The notes under the pieces were generated by a model, which did no database searches, was not told the DNA's origin, and was given only the letters and a program-made list of their open reading frames with translations. 64,000 nt of DNA from G963666535 sp963666535 (GTDB lineage Bacteria; Bacillota; Clostridia; Oscillospirales; Oscillospiraceae), in NCBI GenBank assembly GCA_963666535.1, contig OY762913.1, positions 682,001 through 746,000 of the forward strand. Direction: 5' to 3'. A program made the translations under genes and the position numbers. Each line of letters opens with the position of its first letter. Within the stretch, counting starts at the first letter, position 1. Positions 8,105 to 15,998 of this stretch are shown piece after piece.

Positions 8105-9337
8105 GTGGATCACGGAGATGTTTCTTGGATGTTAACAGCATCGGCGCTGGTTTTACTCATGACGCCAGGGCTGGCGTTTTTTTATGGCGGATTAGCAAAG
8201 AGAAAAAACGTTGTGAACATCATGATATCTTCAGCAATTCTCATGGGAATTGCCTCTATCCTGTGGGTCCTGGTTGGGTTTTCCCTTTCTTTCAGCGGAA
8301 ACGGAAGTATCATCGGCGATCTGAAGTGGTTTGGCCTTAACTTCGATACACTCACGGATATGACCTTGCCCTTTCCCAATACGCTGGCCTTTGCGATGTT
8401 TCAAATGATGTTCGCCATCATCACACCGGCCCTTATCACCGGAGCGATTGCCGAGCGAATGAAGTTTTCTTCCTTGGTGATCTTTACAACCATTTGGTCA
8501 ATTATCATTTATTATCCCCTGGCGCATATGGTGTGGGGCGGTGGATTCTTATTTGATATTGGCTCTGTTGACTTTGCGGGAGGCAACGTGGTACATATCA
8601 GCTCCGGCGTCAGTGCGCTGGTGCTGGCCAGTATGCTGGGTAAACGCAAGAATTACGGGAAAGCAACCTATCATCCCCACAATGTTCCGTTCGTTTTCTT
8701 GGGGGCCGCGCTTCTTTGGTTTGGTTGGTTTGGGTTTAACGCAGGAAGCGCGCTGTCTGCCAACGAGCTTGCCATTCACGCCTTTATGACAACCAATACG
8801 TCAGCTGCTGCTGCCATGCTGTCCTGGCTCCTGATTGAAGTGGTCAAAAACGGCAAGCCAACCTTGGTTGGCGCGTCTACCGGTTTGGTCATTGGCTTAG
8901 TTGCGATTACGCCGGGAGCGGGTTTTGTCCCGATCTGGGCCGCAATCATCATTGGCGCCATGGTTAGCCCGATTTGCTATTTCTTCATCAGCGTTGTAAA
9001 ACCCAAGTTCGGGTATGATGACGCGCTTGATGTGTTTGGATGCCACGGAGTAGGGGGCATATGGGGCGGAATCGCAACCGGTTTGTTTGCTCAAAAATCA
9101 ATCAACTCTGCCGCCGCTTGGGACGGTCTGGTCTTTGGCGATGTAAATTTGTTCCTGCGTCAGCTTGCGGCCATTGGAATAACCATTGTGATTGCTGTGG
9201 TGGGCACCCTGATTGCAGGCGGAATTACCTCGCTGATCACCAAGGGACTCAAAGTCTCTAAAAAGGAAGAAGATCTTGGACTTGACAGCGCTGAGCATGG
9301 CGAGACCGCATACCCCGCATTCAATGGCATGGACTAA
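8105..9337 (+). CDS. amt: Ammonium transporter
   Basis: 410 residues with about 11 hydrophobic helices, the usual Amt/MEP/Rh design. It carries ammonium across the cytoplasmic membrane. Visible signatures include LLMTPGLAFFYGG near the start, FQMMFAIITPALITGAIAER, and the Amt signature WFGWFGFNAGSAL; conserved pore histidines sit in NVVHISSG and FGCHGVGGIWGG. The start is GTG at 8105 with GAGGAG upstream; the ATG two bases earlier is out of frame. The PII gene follows after 24 bases, the standard amtB-glnK pair. Confidence 0.96.
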   Translation: MDHGDVSWMLTASALVLLMTPGLAFFYGGLAKRKNVVNIMISSAILMGIASILWVLVGFSLSFSGNGSIIGDLKWFGLNFDTLTDMTLPFPNTLAFAMFQMMFAIITPALITGAIAERMKFSSLVIFTTIWSIIIYYPLAHMVWGGGFLFDIGSVDFAGGNVVHISSGVSALVLASMLGKRKNYGKATYHPHNVPFVFLGAALLWFGWFGFNAGSALSANELAIHAFMTTNTSAAAAMLSWLLIEVVKNGKPTLVGASTGLVIGLVAITPGAGFVPIWAAIIIGAMVSPICYFFISVVKPKFGYDDALDVFGCHGVGGIWGGIATGLFAQKSINSAAAWDGLVFGDVNLFLRQLAAIGITIVIAVVGTLIAGGITSLITKGLKVSKKEEDLGLDSAEHGETAYPAFNGMD

Positions 9338-9361
9338 ATTCTTTGCATAGAGGGTTACAAC

Positions 9362-9703
9362 ATGAAGAAAATTGAAGCATTTATTCGTCCTGAGAAACTG
9401 GATGAAATCAAGGAAATATTGGATCAACTCCATTTGAATGGGTTAAGCATTATGCAGGTGATGGGCTGTGGCAACCAAAAAGGCTGGAAAGAGTTTATCC
9501 GGGGGACTGAGGTGGACTATAACTTCCTGCCTAAAATTAAAATCGAAATGGTTGTTCTTGATGAGCAGGTGGAACCTGTTATAGAAAGCATGATCGAGCG
9601 GGCCGCTACCGGCGAATTCGGAGATGGAAAAATATTTGTTTCAGAGATTAGTGACGCCATCCGTATCCGGACAAGGGAACGCGGAATCGATGCGGTGAAG
9701 TAA
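9362..9703 (+). CDS. glnK: PII nitrogen-regulatory protein (GlnK type)
   Basis: 113 residues; a trimeric cytosolic sensor of 2-oxoglutarate and adenylates that plugs the Amt channel when nitrogen is plentiful. The C-terminal PII signature TGEFGDGKIFVSEI is intact, as is LPKIKIE after the T-loop. In the T-loop the position that carries the uridylylated Tyr51 in enteric PII is Val51, and position 46 is Ile, so control by uridylylation is not expected. This Tyr-less form is common in Clostridia. Translation is probably coupled to amt. Confidence 0.93.
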   Translation: MKKIEAFIRPEKLDEIKEILDQLHLNGLSIMQVMGCGNQKGWKEFIRGTEVDYNFLPKIKIEMVVLDEQVEPVIESMIERAATGEFGDGKIFVSEISDAIRIRTRERGIDAVK

Positions 9704-9801
9704 AGTTTTTTGCCCTAAAAGAAACCATTTTACTGGGTGCGAATGCCTGGTCGCCCTATGCCATAGTGCCGCACGAGAGAAGAAAGCAAGCCACCAAAAA
9801 T

Positions 9802-9842
9802 CCGCCTGTCGTAGAAATTACGATCACAGGCGGGTTTCTTTT
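9802..9842 (+). terminator. Terminator of amt-glnK
   Basis: CCGCCTGT...ACAGGCGG with inner CGTA/TACG pairing, followed by GTTTCTTTT. Confidence 0.85.
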
Positions 9843-9850
9843 GCCGTGAT

Positions 9851-9899
9851 ACAAAAACACTTCAGCCCTGTTTCGGACCAAGTCCAAAACAGGGCTGAA
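9851..9899 (-). terminator. Terminator of the glutamine synthetase gene
   Basis: TTCAGCCCTGTTT (9861-9873) pairs with AAACAGGGCTGAA (9887-9899). On the minus strand it is followed by GTGTTTTTGT, and it lies 28 bases beyond the stop codon at 9927. Confidence 0.88.
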
Positions 9900-9926
9900 G
9901 TTCATTCGAGAAAGAAGGGTAGCGGG

Positions 9927-12008
9927 TTAAACGCGGAACAGCAGATCGGTATAGACCGGGACGGGCCATACATCTGCGGGAACGACCTTTTCTGCCTCGT
10001 CAATTGTAACGCGGGCTGCGTCCATCGCGCGAACCACGGTTTCGCGGTAATAAAGGGCTGTTTCAAATACGTCGTCAAAGCTGGGAGCCTTTGCAGCATC
10101 TTTCAGCGCGGTGAGCGTTTCGTCCATGGAGTCTGCCAGAGATACCATGTCTTTCAGCCGATCCTTCGCGGATTTGCTGCCTGTTTTTTCAGCGATCTCA
10201 GAGAGTTTCAGGGCATATCCCAGTGTTGCGGGAAGCAGCTGACGCTCAGCAATATCAATTAAGGTAAATGCTTCAATACTAATTGTTTTGGAATAGTTAT
10301 CGAGCAAGATCTCATAACGGGATTCAAGTTCCTTCTGGGTCAGCACACCCATCTCTTGGAACACGGCCATATTCTTTTCCACCTGCAGCTCTTTAATGGC
10401 AAGCACCGTGTTGCTGATGTTGGGCAAACCGCGCGCGGCAGCTTCCGTGACCCAGTCTTCTGAATAGTTGTTGCCGTTAAAGATAACCTTGCTGTGAGTG
10501 GTCATAAACTCTTTGACCAGCTTCTTTGCCGCAGCTTCCGGATCCTCGGCCTGTTCCATGATGTCGGCGATTTCAGACAGTGTTTTGGCAACCACGGTGT
10601 TTAAGGTGAAGCAGGGCTCGGCAATGTTATTGGCCGAACCGCACATGCGGAATTCGAATTTGTTGCCGGTAAAAGCAAAGGGGGACGTTCTGTTTCTGTC
10701 GGTGGTGTCTTCGGTAATCATGGGCAGGGATGCGATGCCAAGATTTGTTTTGACCCTTCCGGCATCGGCATAAGGATTGCCGCTGATAATCGAGTCGATA
10801 ATGGCCTGCAGCTCCTCACCGACAAACATGGAGATGATGGCAGGAGGCGCTTCGTTGGCACCCAGTCTGTGGTCGTTTCCTGCGCTTGCAACCGACAGCC
10901 GGAGCAGCCCTGCATATTCGTCCACCGCCTTGATGACGGCAGCCAGGAACGTCAAAAAGTGAATGTCGTCTGCCGGATTCATACCCGGATCCAGAAGATT
11001 GATCCCGTCGTCCGTTGCAATGGACCAGTTAATGTGTTTGCCGCTGCCGTTCACGCCGGCAAAGGGCTTTTCGTGCAGCAGAGCCGTAAGGCCGTGCTTT
11101 TTGGCAATCCGTTTCATCATTTCCATGACGAGAAGATTGTGGTCTGCCGCCACACTTGCGGGGTCGAAAATGATGGCCAACTCGTGCTGTGCCGGGGCGA
11201 CCTCGTTATGCTTTGTTTTGGCGGTAATACCAAGCTTCCACAGCTCGGTGTCCAAATCACGCATAAAGTCTGTAATTTTAATGCGCAGTCTTCCGAAATA
11301 CTGATCTTCAAGTTCCTGGCCTTTTGGCGGCTTGGCACCAAAAAGCGTACGGCCCGTCAGCATCAGGTCAAGGCGCTTTTCGTACATCTCGCGGTTAATG
11401 ATAAAATACTCCTGCTCGGGGCCAACCGTGGAGATCACCTGGTTGGAAGTGGTGTTTCCAAACGCTTTGAGAACACGCAGCGCTTGCTTGCTCAGCGCCT
11501 CAACGCTGCGAAGAAGGGGCGCTTTTTTGTCAAGAATCTCGCCGGTGTAGGAGAAAAATGCGGTGGGAATGTAGAGGGTTCCGTCTCTCACAAAAGCAGG
11601 CGAGGTGCAATCCCAAGCCGTATAGCCGCGCGCTTTGGCTGTTTCTCTCAGGCCGCCGGAAGGGAACGACGATGCGTCAGGCTCGCCTTTAATCAGCTCT
11701 TTCCCCGAAAACTCCATGACAACTCTGCCGTCTCCCGTTGGAGCGATGAACGCATCATGCTTTTCGGCTGTAATTCCGGTCATCGGCTGGAACCAGTGGG
11801 TGAAGTGCGTGGCACCCTTTTCCATCGCCCACTCCTTCATGGCAGAGGCGATTTCATCCGCAACAGAAGTGTCCAGCGTCTTGCCGGCGTTAATTGTTGC
11901 GATGAGCACTTTAAATGCAGTTTTCGATAATCTTGCCTTCATGACCGTTTCGTTGAATACGTACTCACCAAATATGGCGTCAGGGGACATGCTTTTTTCG
12001 CAACCCAT
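9927..12008 (-). CDS. glnN: Glutamine synthetase type III
   Basis: 693 residues. The length and motifs such as AWDCTSPAFV, VGPEQEYFIIN, KTKHNEVAPAQHELA, HEKPFAGVNGSGKHINWS and NRTSPFAFTGNKFEFRM identify the long dodecameric GSIII class, which joins ammonium to glutamate at the cost of ATP. I start at the ATG at 12008 because AGGAGG lies 7 bases upstream; an in-frame ATG nine codons earlier lies inside the leader hairpin region. It converges on amt-glnK, giving a compact ammonium uptake-and-assimilation module. Confidence 0.96.
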   Translation of the reverse strand: MGCEKSMSPDAIFGEYVFNETVMKARLSKTAFKVLIATINAGKTLDTSVADEIASAMKEWAMEKGATHFTHWFQPMTGITAEKHDAFIAPTGDGRVVMEFSGKELIKGEPDASSFPSGGLRETAKARGYTAWDCTSPAFVRDGTLYIPTAFFSYTGEILDKKAPLLRSVEALSKQALRVLKAFGNTTSNQVISTVGPEQEYFIINREMYEKRLDLMLTGRTLFGAKPPKGQELEDQYFGRLRIKITDFMRDLDTELWKLGITAKTKHNEVAPAQHELAIIFDPASVAADHNLLVMEMMKRIAKKHGLTALLHEKPFAGVNGSGKHINWSIATDDGINLLDPGMNPADDIHFLTFLAAVIKAVDEYAGLLRLSVASAGNDHRLGANEAPPAIISMFVGEELQAIIDSIISGNPYADAGRVKTNLGIASLPMITEDTTDRNRTSPFAFTGNKFEFRMCGSANNIAEPCFTLNTVVAKTLSEIADIMEQAEDPEAAAKKLVKEFMTTHSKVIFNGNNYSEDWVTEAAARGLPNISNTVLAIKELQVEKNMAVFQEMGVLTQKELESRYEILLDNYSKTISIEAFTLIDIAERQLLPATLGYALKLSEIAEKTGSKSAKDRLKDMVSLADSMDETLTALKDAAKAPSFDDVFETALYYRETVVRAMDAARVTIDEAEKVVPADVWPVPVYTDLLFRV

Positions 12009-12021
12009 TTTAAATCCTCCT

Positions 12022-12070
12022 AAAAAAATAAACAAAGGCGCCTCTGAATAAATTCAGAAACGCCTTTGTT
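12022..12070 (-). promoter_or_regulatory. glnN leader attenuator
   Basis: On the minus strand AACAAAGGCG pairs with CGCCTTTGTT around an inner TCTGAAT/ATTCAGA stem, then TATTTTTTT, then the AGGAGG of glnN. A terminator between promoter and start codon means regulated read-through, as for amt. A classic two-hairpin ANTAR target is not clear here. Confidence 0.75.
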
Positions 12071-12092
12071 CCTCATGTTATGATACCTTATT

Positions 12093-12121
12093 AATATAGC
12101 GCCTTGTGGCTGTTTCGTCAA
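12093..12121 (-). promoter_or_regulatory. glnN promoter
   Basis: On the minus strand TTGACG (12121-12116), a 17-base spacer and TATATT (12098-12093). The predicted transcript starts about 80 bases before the ATG and includes the attenuator. Confidence 0.8.
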
Positions 12122-12174
12122 GAGCAATTCCCGAAAGTTCTTGCACAAGCCCAAAAATTTTTCTTGCCGCGGGG

Positions 12175-13329
12175 TTACTCCTCCGCGTGGGTAGACGGCT
12201 GAAAAACACGGATGGCATTGCGCGTTTCCTTCGCTTCATACAACGCCCGGTCGGCATGAATAAACAGCCGCGCCCCGGTCATTTCGGCTGAATACGCGGC
12301 AAGTCCGAAGCTGGCCGTCAACCTGAGCTGCGGCGCGTCCTCAAACCGCAGGGCATTCATTTTTTGCTGAATTTGCCCACAGGTCACCACCGCATCGGGC
12401 ATGGCCGTGTGGTGGAACAGAATACAGAATTCATCGCCGCCGTAACGAAAGGTCTCTGCGGCTGGGCAGGTTTGCTTCAAGATTTTTGCAAATTCCACCA
12501 GACACCGGTCTCCCATATGATGACCCCACTGATCGTTTACCCCTTTGAAATGATCCATATCCGCGATCGCAAACAGGTAGTCATCGTCTGTCTCGTTCCC
12601 CTCTATCTCAATCAGGGCATCGTGCAGCGATTTTCGGTTCAATACGCCGGTCAGCTCGTCCACTTGAAGGCGCTGCTTCAGTTGCTGCCGCTCCAGCTCC
12701 TTTTGAATACTCGCCTCGTTCTTTTTTCGCTCATATCGAATTTCAACCAAGCAGACGACGGAACAGGCAATCAAAAGGAACAGAGCGACCAGAAAATCCC
12801 CGAACCGAAGCGTACTTTCAAAAATGCTGATTTTATCCAAATCCCACTGGATCAACAGCTCGGAAAAAATCAGGATGGAAAGGCTGGCCACGGCCGTGAT
12901 ACAAGTCACACGAAAACTCGCATAAATCGTCGTCAGGATAATGGCCACGGTAAAAATATAATAAGTGGAGGTAAATGCGTTATGTGCCGTAAAGAGGATG
13001 CCGGAAATGAGCACAAGCAGCAGTGACACCGTGTACATTTTCTGGTTTTGGGAAAAACGCTTTGCATGTACCACCACAGCGTCGATGGCGATGCAGAGGA
13101 AGTTAAGCCCGCTGGGGACGACCATGAATTTCCAAAGATATCTGGGGACTGTGGTGGTCAGCATATCAGACCGGATGACAATAAAGCTGATCAAACACTC
13201 AACCACCCAGGCGAATAGAACCATGCCGATTGAGACCCTATAATGCAGCAGAAGCCAATCGGTGTTGATCCGTTTATATTCTTTGCGTATCTGGTCAATA
13301 TGCGTGTCAGCAATTTTTTCTGTGTCCAT
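12175..13329 (-). CDS. Membrane diguanylate cyclase (GGDEF)
   Basis: 384 residues: about six transmembrane helices between residues 30 and 200, a charged linker likely to form a coiled coil (RYERKKNEASIQKELERQQL), then a complete GGDEF domain (DELTGVLNRKSLHDAL, RYGGDEFCILFH). An intact catalytic motif supports cyclic di-GMP synthesis. It differs in sequence from the GGDEF protein at 6557, so the nitrogen cluster is flanked by two separate enzymes rather than a duplication. The signal for the membrane part is unknown. Confidence 0.88.
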   Translation of the reverse strand: MDTEKIADTHIDQIRKEYKRINTDWLLLHYRVSIGMVLFAWVVECLISFIVIRSDMLTTTVPRYLWKFMVVPSGLNFLCIAIDAVVVHAKRFSQNQKMYTVSLLLVLISGILFTAHNAFTSTYYIFTVAIILTTIYASFRVTCITAVASLSILIFSELLIQWDLDKISIFESTLRFGDFLVALFLLIACSVVCLVEIRYERKKNEASIQKELERQQLKQRLQVDELTGVLNRKSLHDALIEIEGNETDDDYLFAIADMDHFKGVNDQWGHHMGDRCLVEFAKILKQTCPAAETFRYGGDEFCILFHHTAMPDAVVTCGQIQQKMNALRFEDAPQLRLTASFGLAAYSAEMTGARLFIHADRALYEAKETRNAIRVFQPSTHAEE

Positions 13330-13494
13330 AGTTATTCAAAACGGCTTTTTGGCGTTTTGCCCCCTAATATTTTTTTGAAGGAAGACGGTTGGATGCTGGG
13401 TACAGACAAGCGGGATTAACTTCCGTTCTCAGGAGCAGCAGAACCAATACCCTATTCTAATGGAGTAATATTACTTCGTCAAGAAAATTGGCGG

Positions 13495-13530
13495 AAAAGC
13501 GAGGCATAATATAAAGTATGCCTCGCTTTT
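13495..13530. terminator. Bidirectional terminator-like hairpin
   Basis: AAAAGCGAGGCATA and TATGCCTCGCTTTT form a 14-bp perfect stem with A- and T-rich flanks. It serves the small minus-strand gene that ends at 13533. Confidence 0.85.
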
Positions 13531-13532
13531 CG

Positions 13533-13760
13533 TTACGAGTTAGGACGGTTTTTTATTTTTGCAGCCACATAGTAAATCAATTCCTCCGCATCGGGCACAT
13601 CACCCTTATGGGGAACGCTTGCTTGTGCCGCCCGTTCACGCTCCGACTTATCGCTTTTCTGGTAAGCGCAGGTAATAGCGGCCTGCATGTCCCTTTTTAC
13701 CTCTTCCATGGATACGCCATGGTTCCTGGCGACTTTACGGTATAGACTTCTCATGCTCAT
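13533..13760 (-). CDS. Small Spo0A C-terminal-domain-like protein
   Basis: 75 residues. The segment LYRKVARNHGVSMEEVKRDM then QAAITCAYQK resembles a short helix-turn-helix family found widely in Clostridia and often annotated as Spo0A C-terminal-like. The rest (ERAAQASVPHKGDVPDAEELIYYVAAKIK) is charged. GAGGTG lies 8 bases before the ATG. A DNA-binding role is inferred from family resemblance only; no target is evident. Confidence 0.7.
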   Translation of the reverse strand: MSMRSLYRKVARNHGVSMEEVKRDMQAAITCAYQKSDKSERERAAQASVPHKGDVPDAEELIYYVAAKIKNRPNS

Positions 13761-13908
13761 AACAGGTTCACCTCATGTTAAAATGTAATGTAAGGATACA
13801 TAACTGCAATTCTATATAATTAGATTCTATATGTCAATAGATATAGATAATATGTTTCCCCGAATTGGAAATACTATGGCGTACAATTATATTGTAGGTG
13901 GTGGTATT

Positions 13909-14217
13909 ATGTATGAAGAGTCTTTTAGTAGGCGCATTACGCAATTACGTACGGCAGTAGGGACTTCTGCACGGGATATGAGTTTGTCTTTAGGTCAAAG
14001 TGAAAGCTACATAAACAAGATAGAAAACGGTAAATCATTGCCCTCCATGCAGGCTTTTTTCTATATCTGCGATTATTTCGGCATTACGCCAAAGGATTTT
14101 TTCGATGAAGGAACAAAAAATCCATCCTTGATGAATGCGGTGGTTGAGGACTTGAATGCCCTGGACGAAAAGCAAATATTGAATATCCACGAAATTATTA
14201 AGGGCCTAAAAAAGTAA
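13909..14217 (+). CDS. XRE-family transcriptional regulator
   Basis: 102 residues from the ATG at 13909, preceded by GGTGGT. A helix-turn-helix of the Cro/CI type spans about residues 8-62: RRITQLRTAVGTSARDMSLS, then LGQSESYINKIENGKSLPSM. The C-terminal 30 residues (LMNAVVEDLNALDEKQILNI) look helical. The longer frame from 13831 has no ribosome-binding site. It is divergent from the Spo0A-C-like gene and AT-richer than its surroundings. Confidence 0.85.
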   Translation: MYEESFSRRITQLRTAVGTSARDMSLSLGQSESYINKIENGKSLPSMQAFFYICDYFGITPKDFFDEGTKNPSLMNAVVEDLNALDEKQILNIHEIIKGLKK

Positions 14218-14253
14218 AGCAGGCGGCGAAAGCTACCTGCTTCCTTAATTTCA

Positions 14254-14297
14254 GATAAGCGAATTCCCCGTCCTTCGAGACGGGGAATTTGCTTATC
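14254..14297. terminator. Convergent terminator
   Basis: GATAAGCGAATTCCCCGTC pairs with GACGGGGAATTTGCTTATC across a short CTTCGA loop. The structure reaches into the stop codon of the lipoprotein gene (stop at 14298-14296) and serves both converging genes. A second small hairpin (AGCAGG with CCTGCT) sits right after the XRE stop. Confidence 0.85.
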
Positions 14298-15039
14298 ATT
14301 CATTCCATACGATTAAGTCAGATGAATTCGAAAGATATTCAGTGGTCAGTGAATTCCATTCATCTTCGGAAACTTCTTTATCTTCAAACATAAATACGTC
14401 ATAATCGGCACTTTCAGTCAAACCACTTTCATCGACGCTGTGATATTTTGAGAAATATACTTTTGAAATCTCATTTCCATCAGAGTCCAAAACTAAATAA
14501 TAATAATTTATGTGAGTCGGTGCTGCGCCATCGCGTTCGTATAAGATCGCTCCGTTGTTGAGTGGAGATTCATAATCAGGACCATCATGCCATAAAACGA
14601 TTTGTCCATCAAGATATGTAAAAACAGCATAACTGCCACCCACGATAGGGCGCAGATGAAGTTCCGGTATTCCATCCCCGTTCATATCGAATAAAGCATA
14701 ATATGTTTTAAAATCTGGCTCCAAAGAAATATCTTTTATTGTAACGACTCCATCACTTATCTCATTTTTTAGATCTTGTGCATCTATACTTCCAGCCAAG
14801 AATTTGTTATATGCTGCAAGCGCATCATTTTTTGCAGAAGATCCATCATCAGATGTCTGTGGAGAACCGCTATCAGAAAGCTGGGAAGAATTCTCCGGAA
14901 CCATCGCACTTGATGTAGGTGATGCATCCGTGGTTGCCGGTGTGCTGGTACTGTCTTGCCCGCAGGCGTTTAAAGCAATTAGAAATGCGGATAAGAGCAA
15001 AAGGGAAAGGGTCTTCTTGAGAAAGGGGTTGCGTTTCAT
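14296..15039 (-). CDS. Hypothetical lipoprotein
   Basis: 247 residues with a lipoprotein signal peptide (charged start, LSLLLLSAFLIALNAC with the lipobox cysteine near residue 26). A Ser/Thr/Pro-rich linker follows to about residue 75. The globular part contains FDMNGDGIPELHLRP, an EF-hand-like or FG-GAP-type acidic loop seen in many clostridial secreted proteins of unknown role. Probably anchored on the outer face of the membrane. It stands alone; no partner is evident. Confidence 0.8.
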   Translation of the reverse strand: MKRNPFLKKTLSLLLLSAFLIALNACGQDSTSTPATTDASPTSSAMVPENSSQLSDSGSPQTSDDGSSAKNDALAAYNKFLAGSIDAQDLKNEISDGVVTIKDISLEPDFKTYYALFDMNGDGIPELHLRPIVGGSYAVFTYLDGQIVLWHDGPDYESPLNNGAILYERDGAAPTHINYYYLVLDSDGNEISKVYFSKYHSVDESGLTESADYDVFMFEDKEVSEDEWNSLTTEYLSNSSDLIVWNE

Positions 15040-15182
15040 AATGGCCTCCTAAGTTTTTGTTTTAGTATATCAGCTCCAGGATAAACGTTGAGATTAAGGC
15101 TGCTAATCTGGCTATTAAAAAGTCTAGTTCATAAAAAACGTTCATGTCAGTCTTTTTATCTGTTATCATCAAATATAACCCT

Positions 15183-15249
15183 ATGTCATCTATAGTTTCC
15201 CCTATAAATCAGGGCAAAAATAGAGTAATTTTAGCCTGCTTTCAGTCAA
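15183..15249 (+). repeat. Degenerate dispersed repeat, copy 2 (possible IS end)
   Basis: Matches 210-277 in the same orientation with roughly 80 percent identity, including ATGTCATCTATA, AATCAGGGCAAAAAT and AGCCTG. It lies between the lipoprotein gene and an AT-rich methyltransferase gene, consistent with the edge of an acquired segment. Confidence 0.45.
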
Positions 15250-15290
15250 AAAAGATGCCCCTAGAGTCTAGTGGGGCCTTGATGGATACA

Positions 15291-15893
15291 CTATTTCTGA
15301 GAATCAAGAATAAACAAAGATGCATCATATCCCATGAACATTTTACTTCCAGTATAAAAAGTTTTAGATTGAATATCTCTGTACCCTATTTTTGTCATAA
15401 TATCAGTTAACTCTATTTGATCAAATCCGTTATGAACCATATCTGAAACAATTTTTTCATTTGTATTAAAATCTACGATTAGTAAATGCCCGCTATCTTT
15501 TAGAACCTCATATAATCTTGATAAAACTAATTCAACATCATTAATATGGAGCAGAACTTGAGCCATAAAAATGTAGTCAGCATGTAAATCCGAAAGCCTT
15601 TCTTTTTCTATGTCAAAGCATAGTGTAGCTGCATTCTGTATATTAGAACTAGAAAATTTTTGCCTTATTTGATTAATCATGTTTTGTGATGTATCCAGAA
15701 AAAGTATAGAATTAAAATCACTTAACAAGTTCATTCCAACAAGACCAGTTCCACACCCAAAATCAATAGCATTCTTACTTTTAGCATCAACTAAATATTC
15801 ACGAATGGCATTTGATGATACCTTTGCAATTTGAATTCTTTCAGGAGTGTCATATATATTAGCTATCATTTCAAATTTATCGGTATTCCCCAT
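15291..15893 (-). CDS. Class I SAM-dependent methyltransferase
   Basis: 200 residues. The SAM-binding motif I is NAIDFGCGTGLVGMNLL near residue 42, with an acidic motif II in ILFLDTSQNMI and a post-motif segment ADYIFMAQVLLHINDVE. This is the methyltransferase 11/25 type that modifies small molecules; the substrate is unknown. The gene is clearly more AT-rich than rlmD on one side, and a dispersed repeat lies just beyond its 3' end, both signs of acquisition. Confidence 0.88.
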   Translation of the reverse strand: MGNTDKFEMIANIYDTPERIQIAKVSSNAIREYLVDAKSKNAIDFGCGTGLVGMNLLSDFNSILFLDTSQNMINQIRQKFSSSNIQNAATLCFDIEKERLSDLHADYIFMAQVLLHINDVELVLSRLYEVLKDSGHLLIVDFNTNEKIVSDMVHNGFDQIELTDIMTKIGYRDIQSKTFYTGSKMFMGYDASLFILDSQK

Positions 15894-15998
15894 TATTAGC
15901 TCTCCAACCTACCATATAATAAATCTAATATTATCTGTTTTATATCCTCAAGGGCTGCTCATCACTGTTACACTCCTGCAATCCATCAAAGCCTTGAT

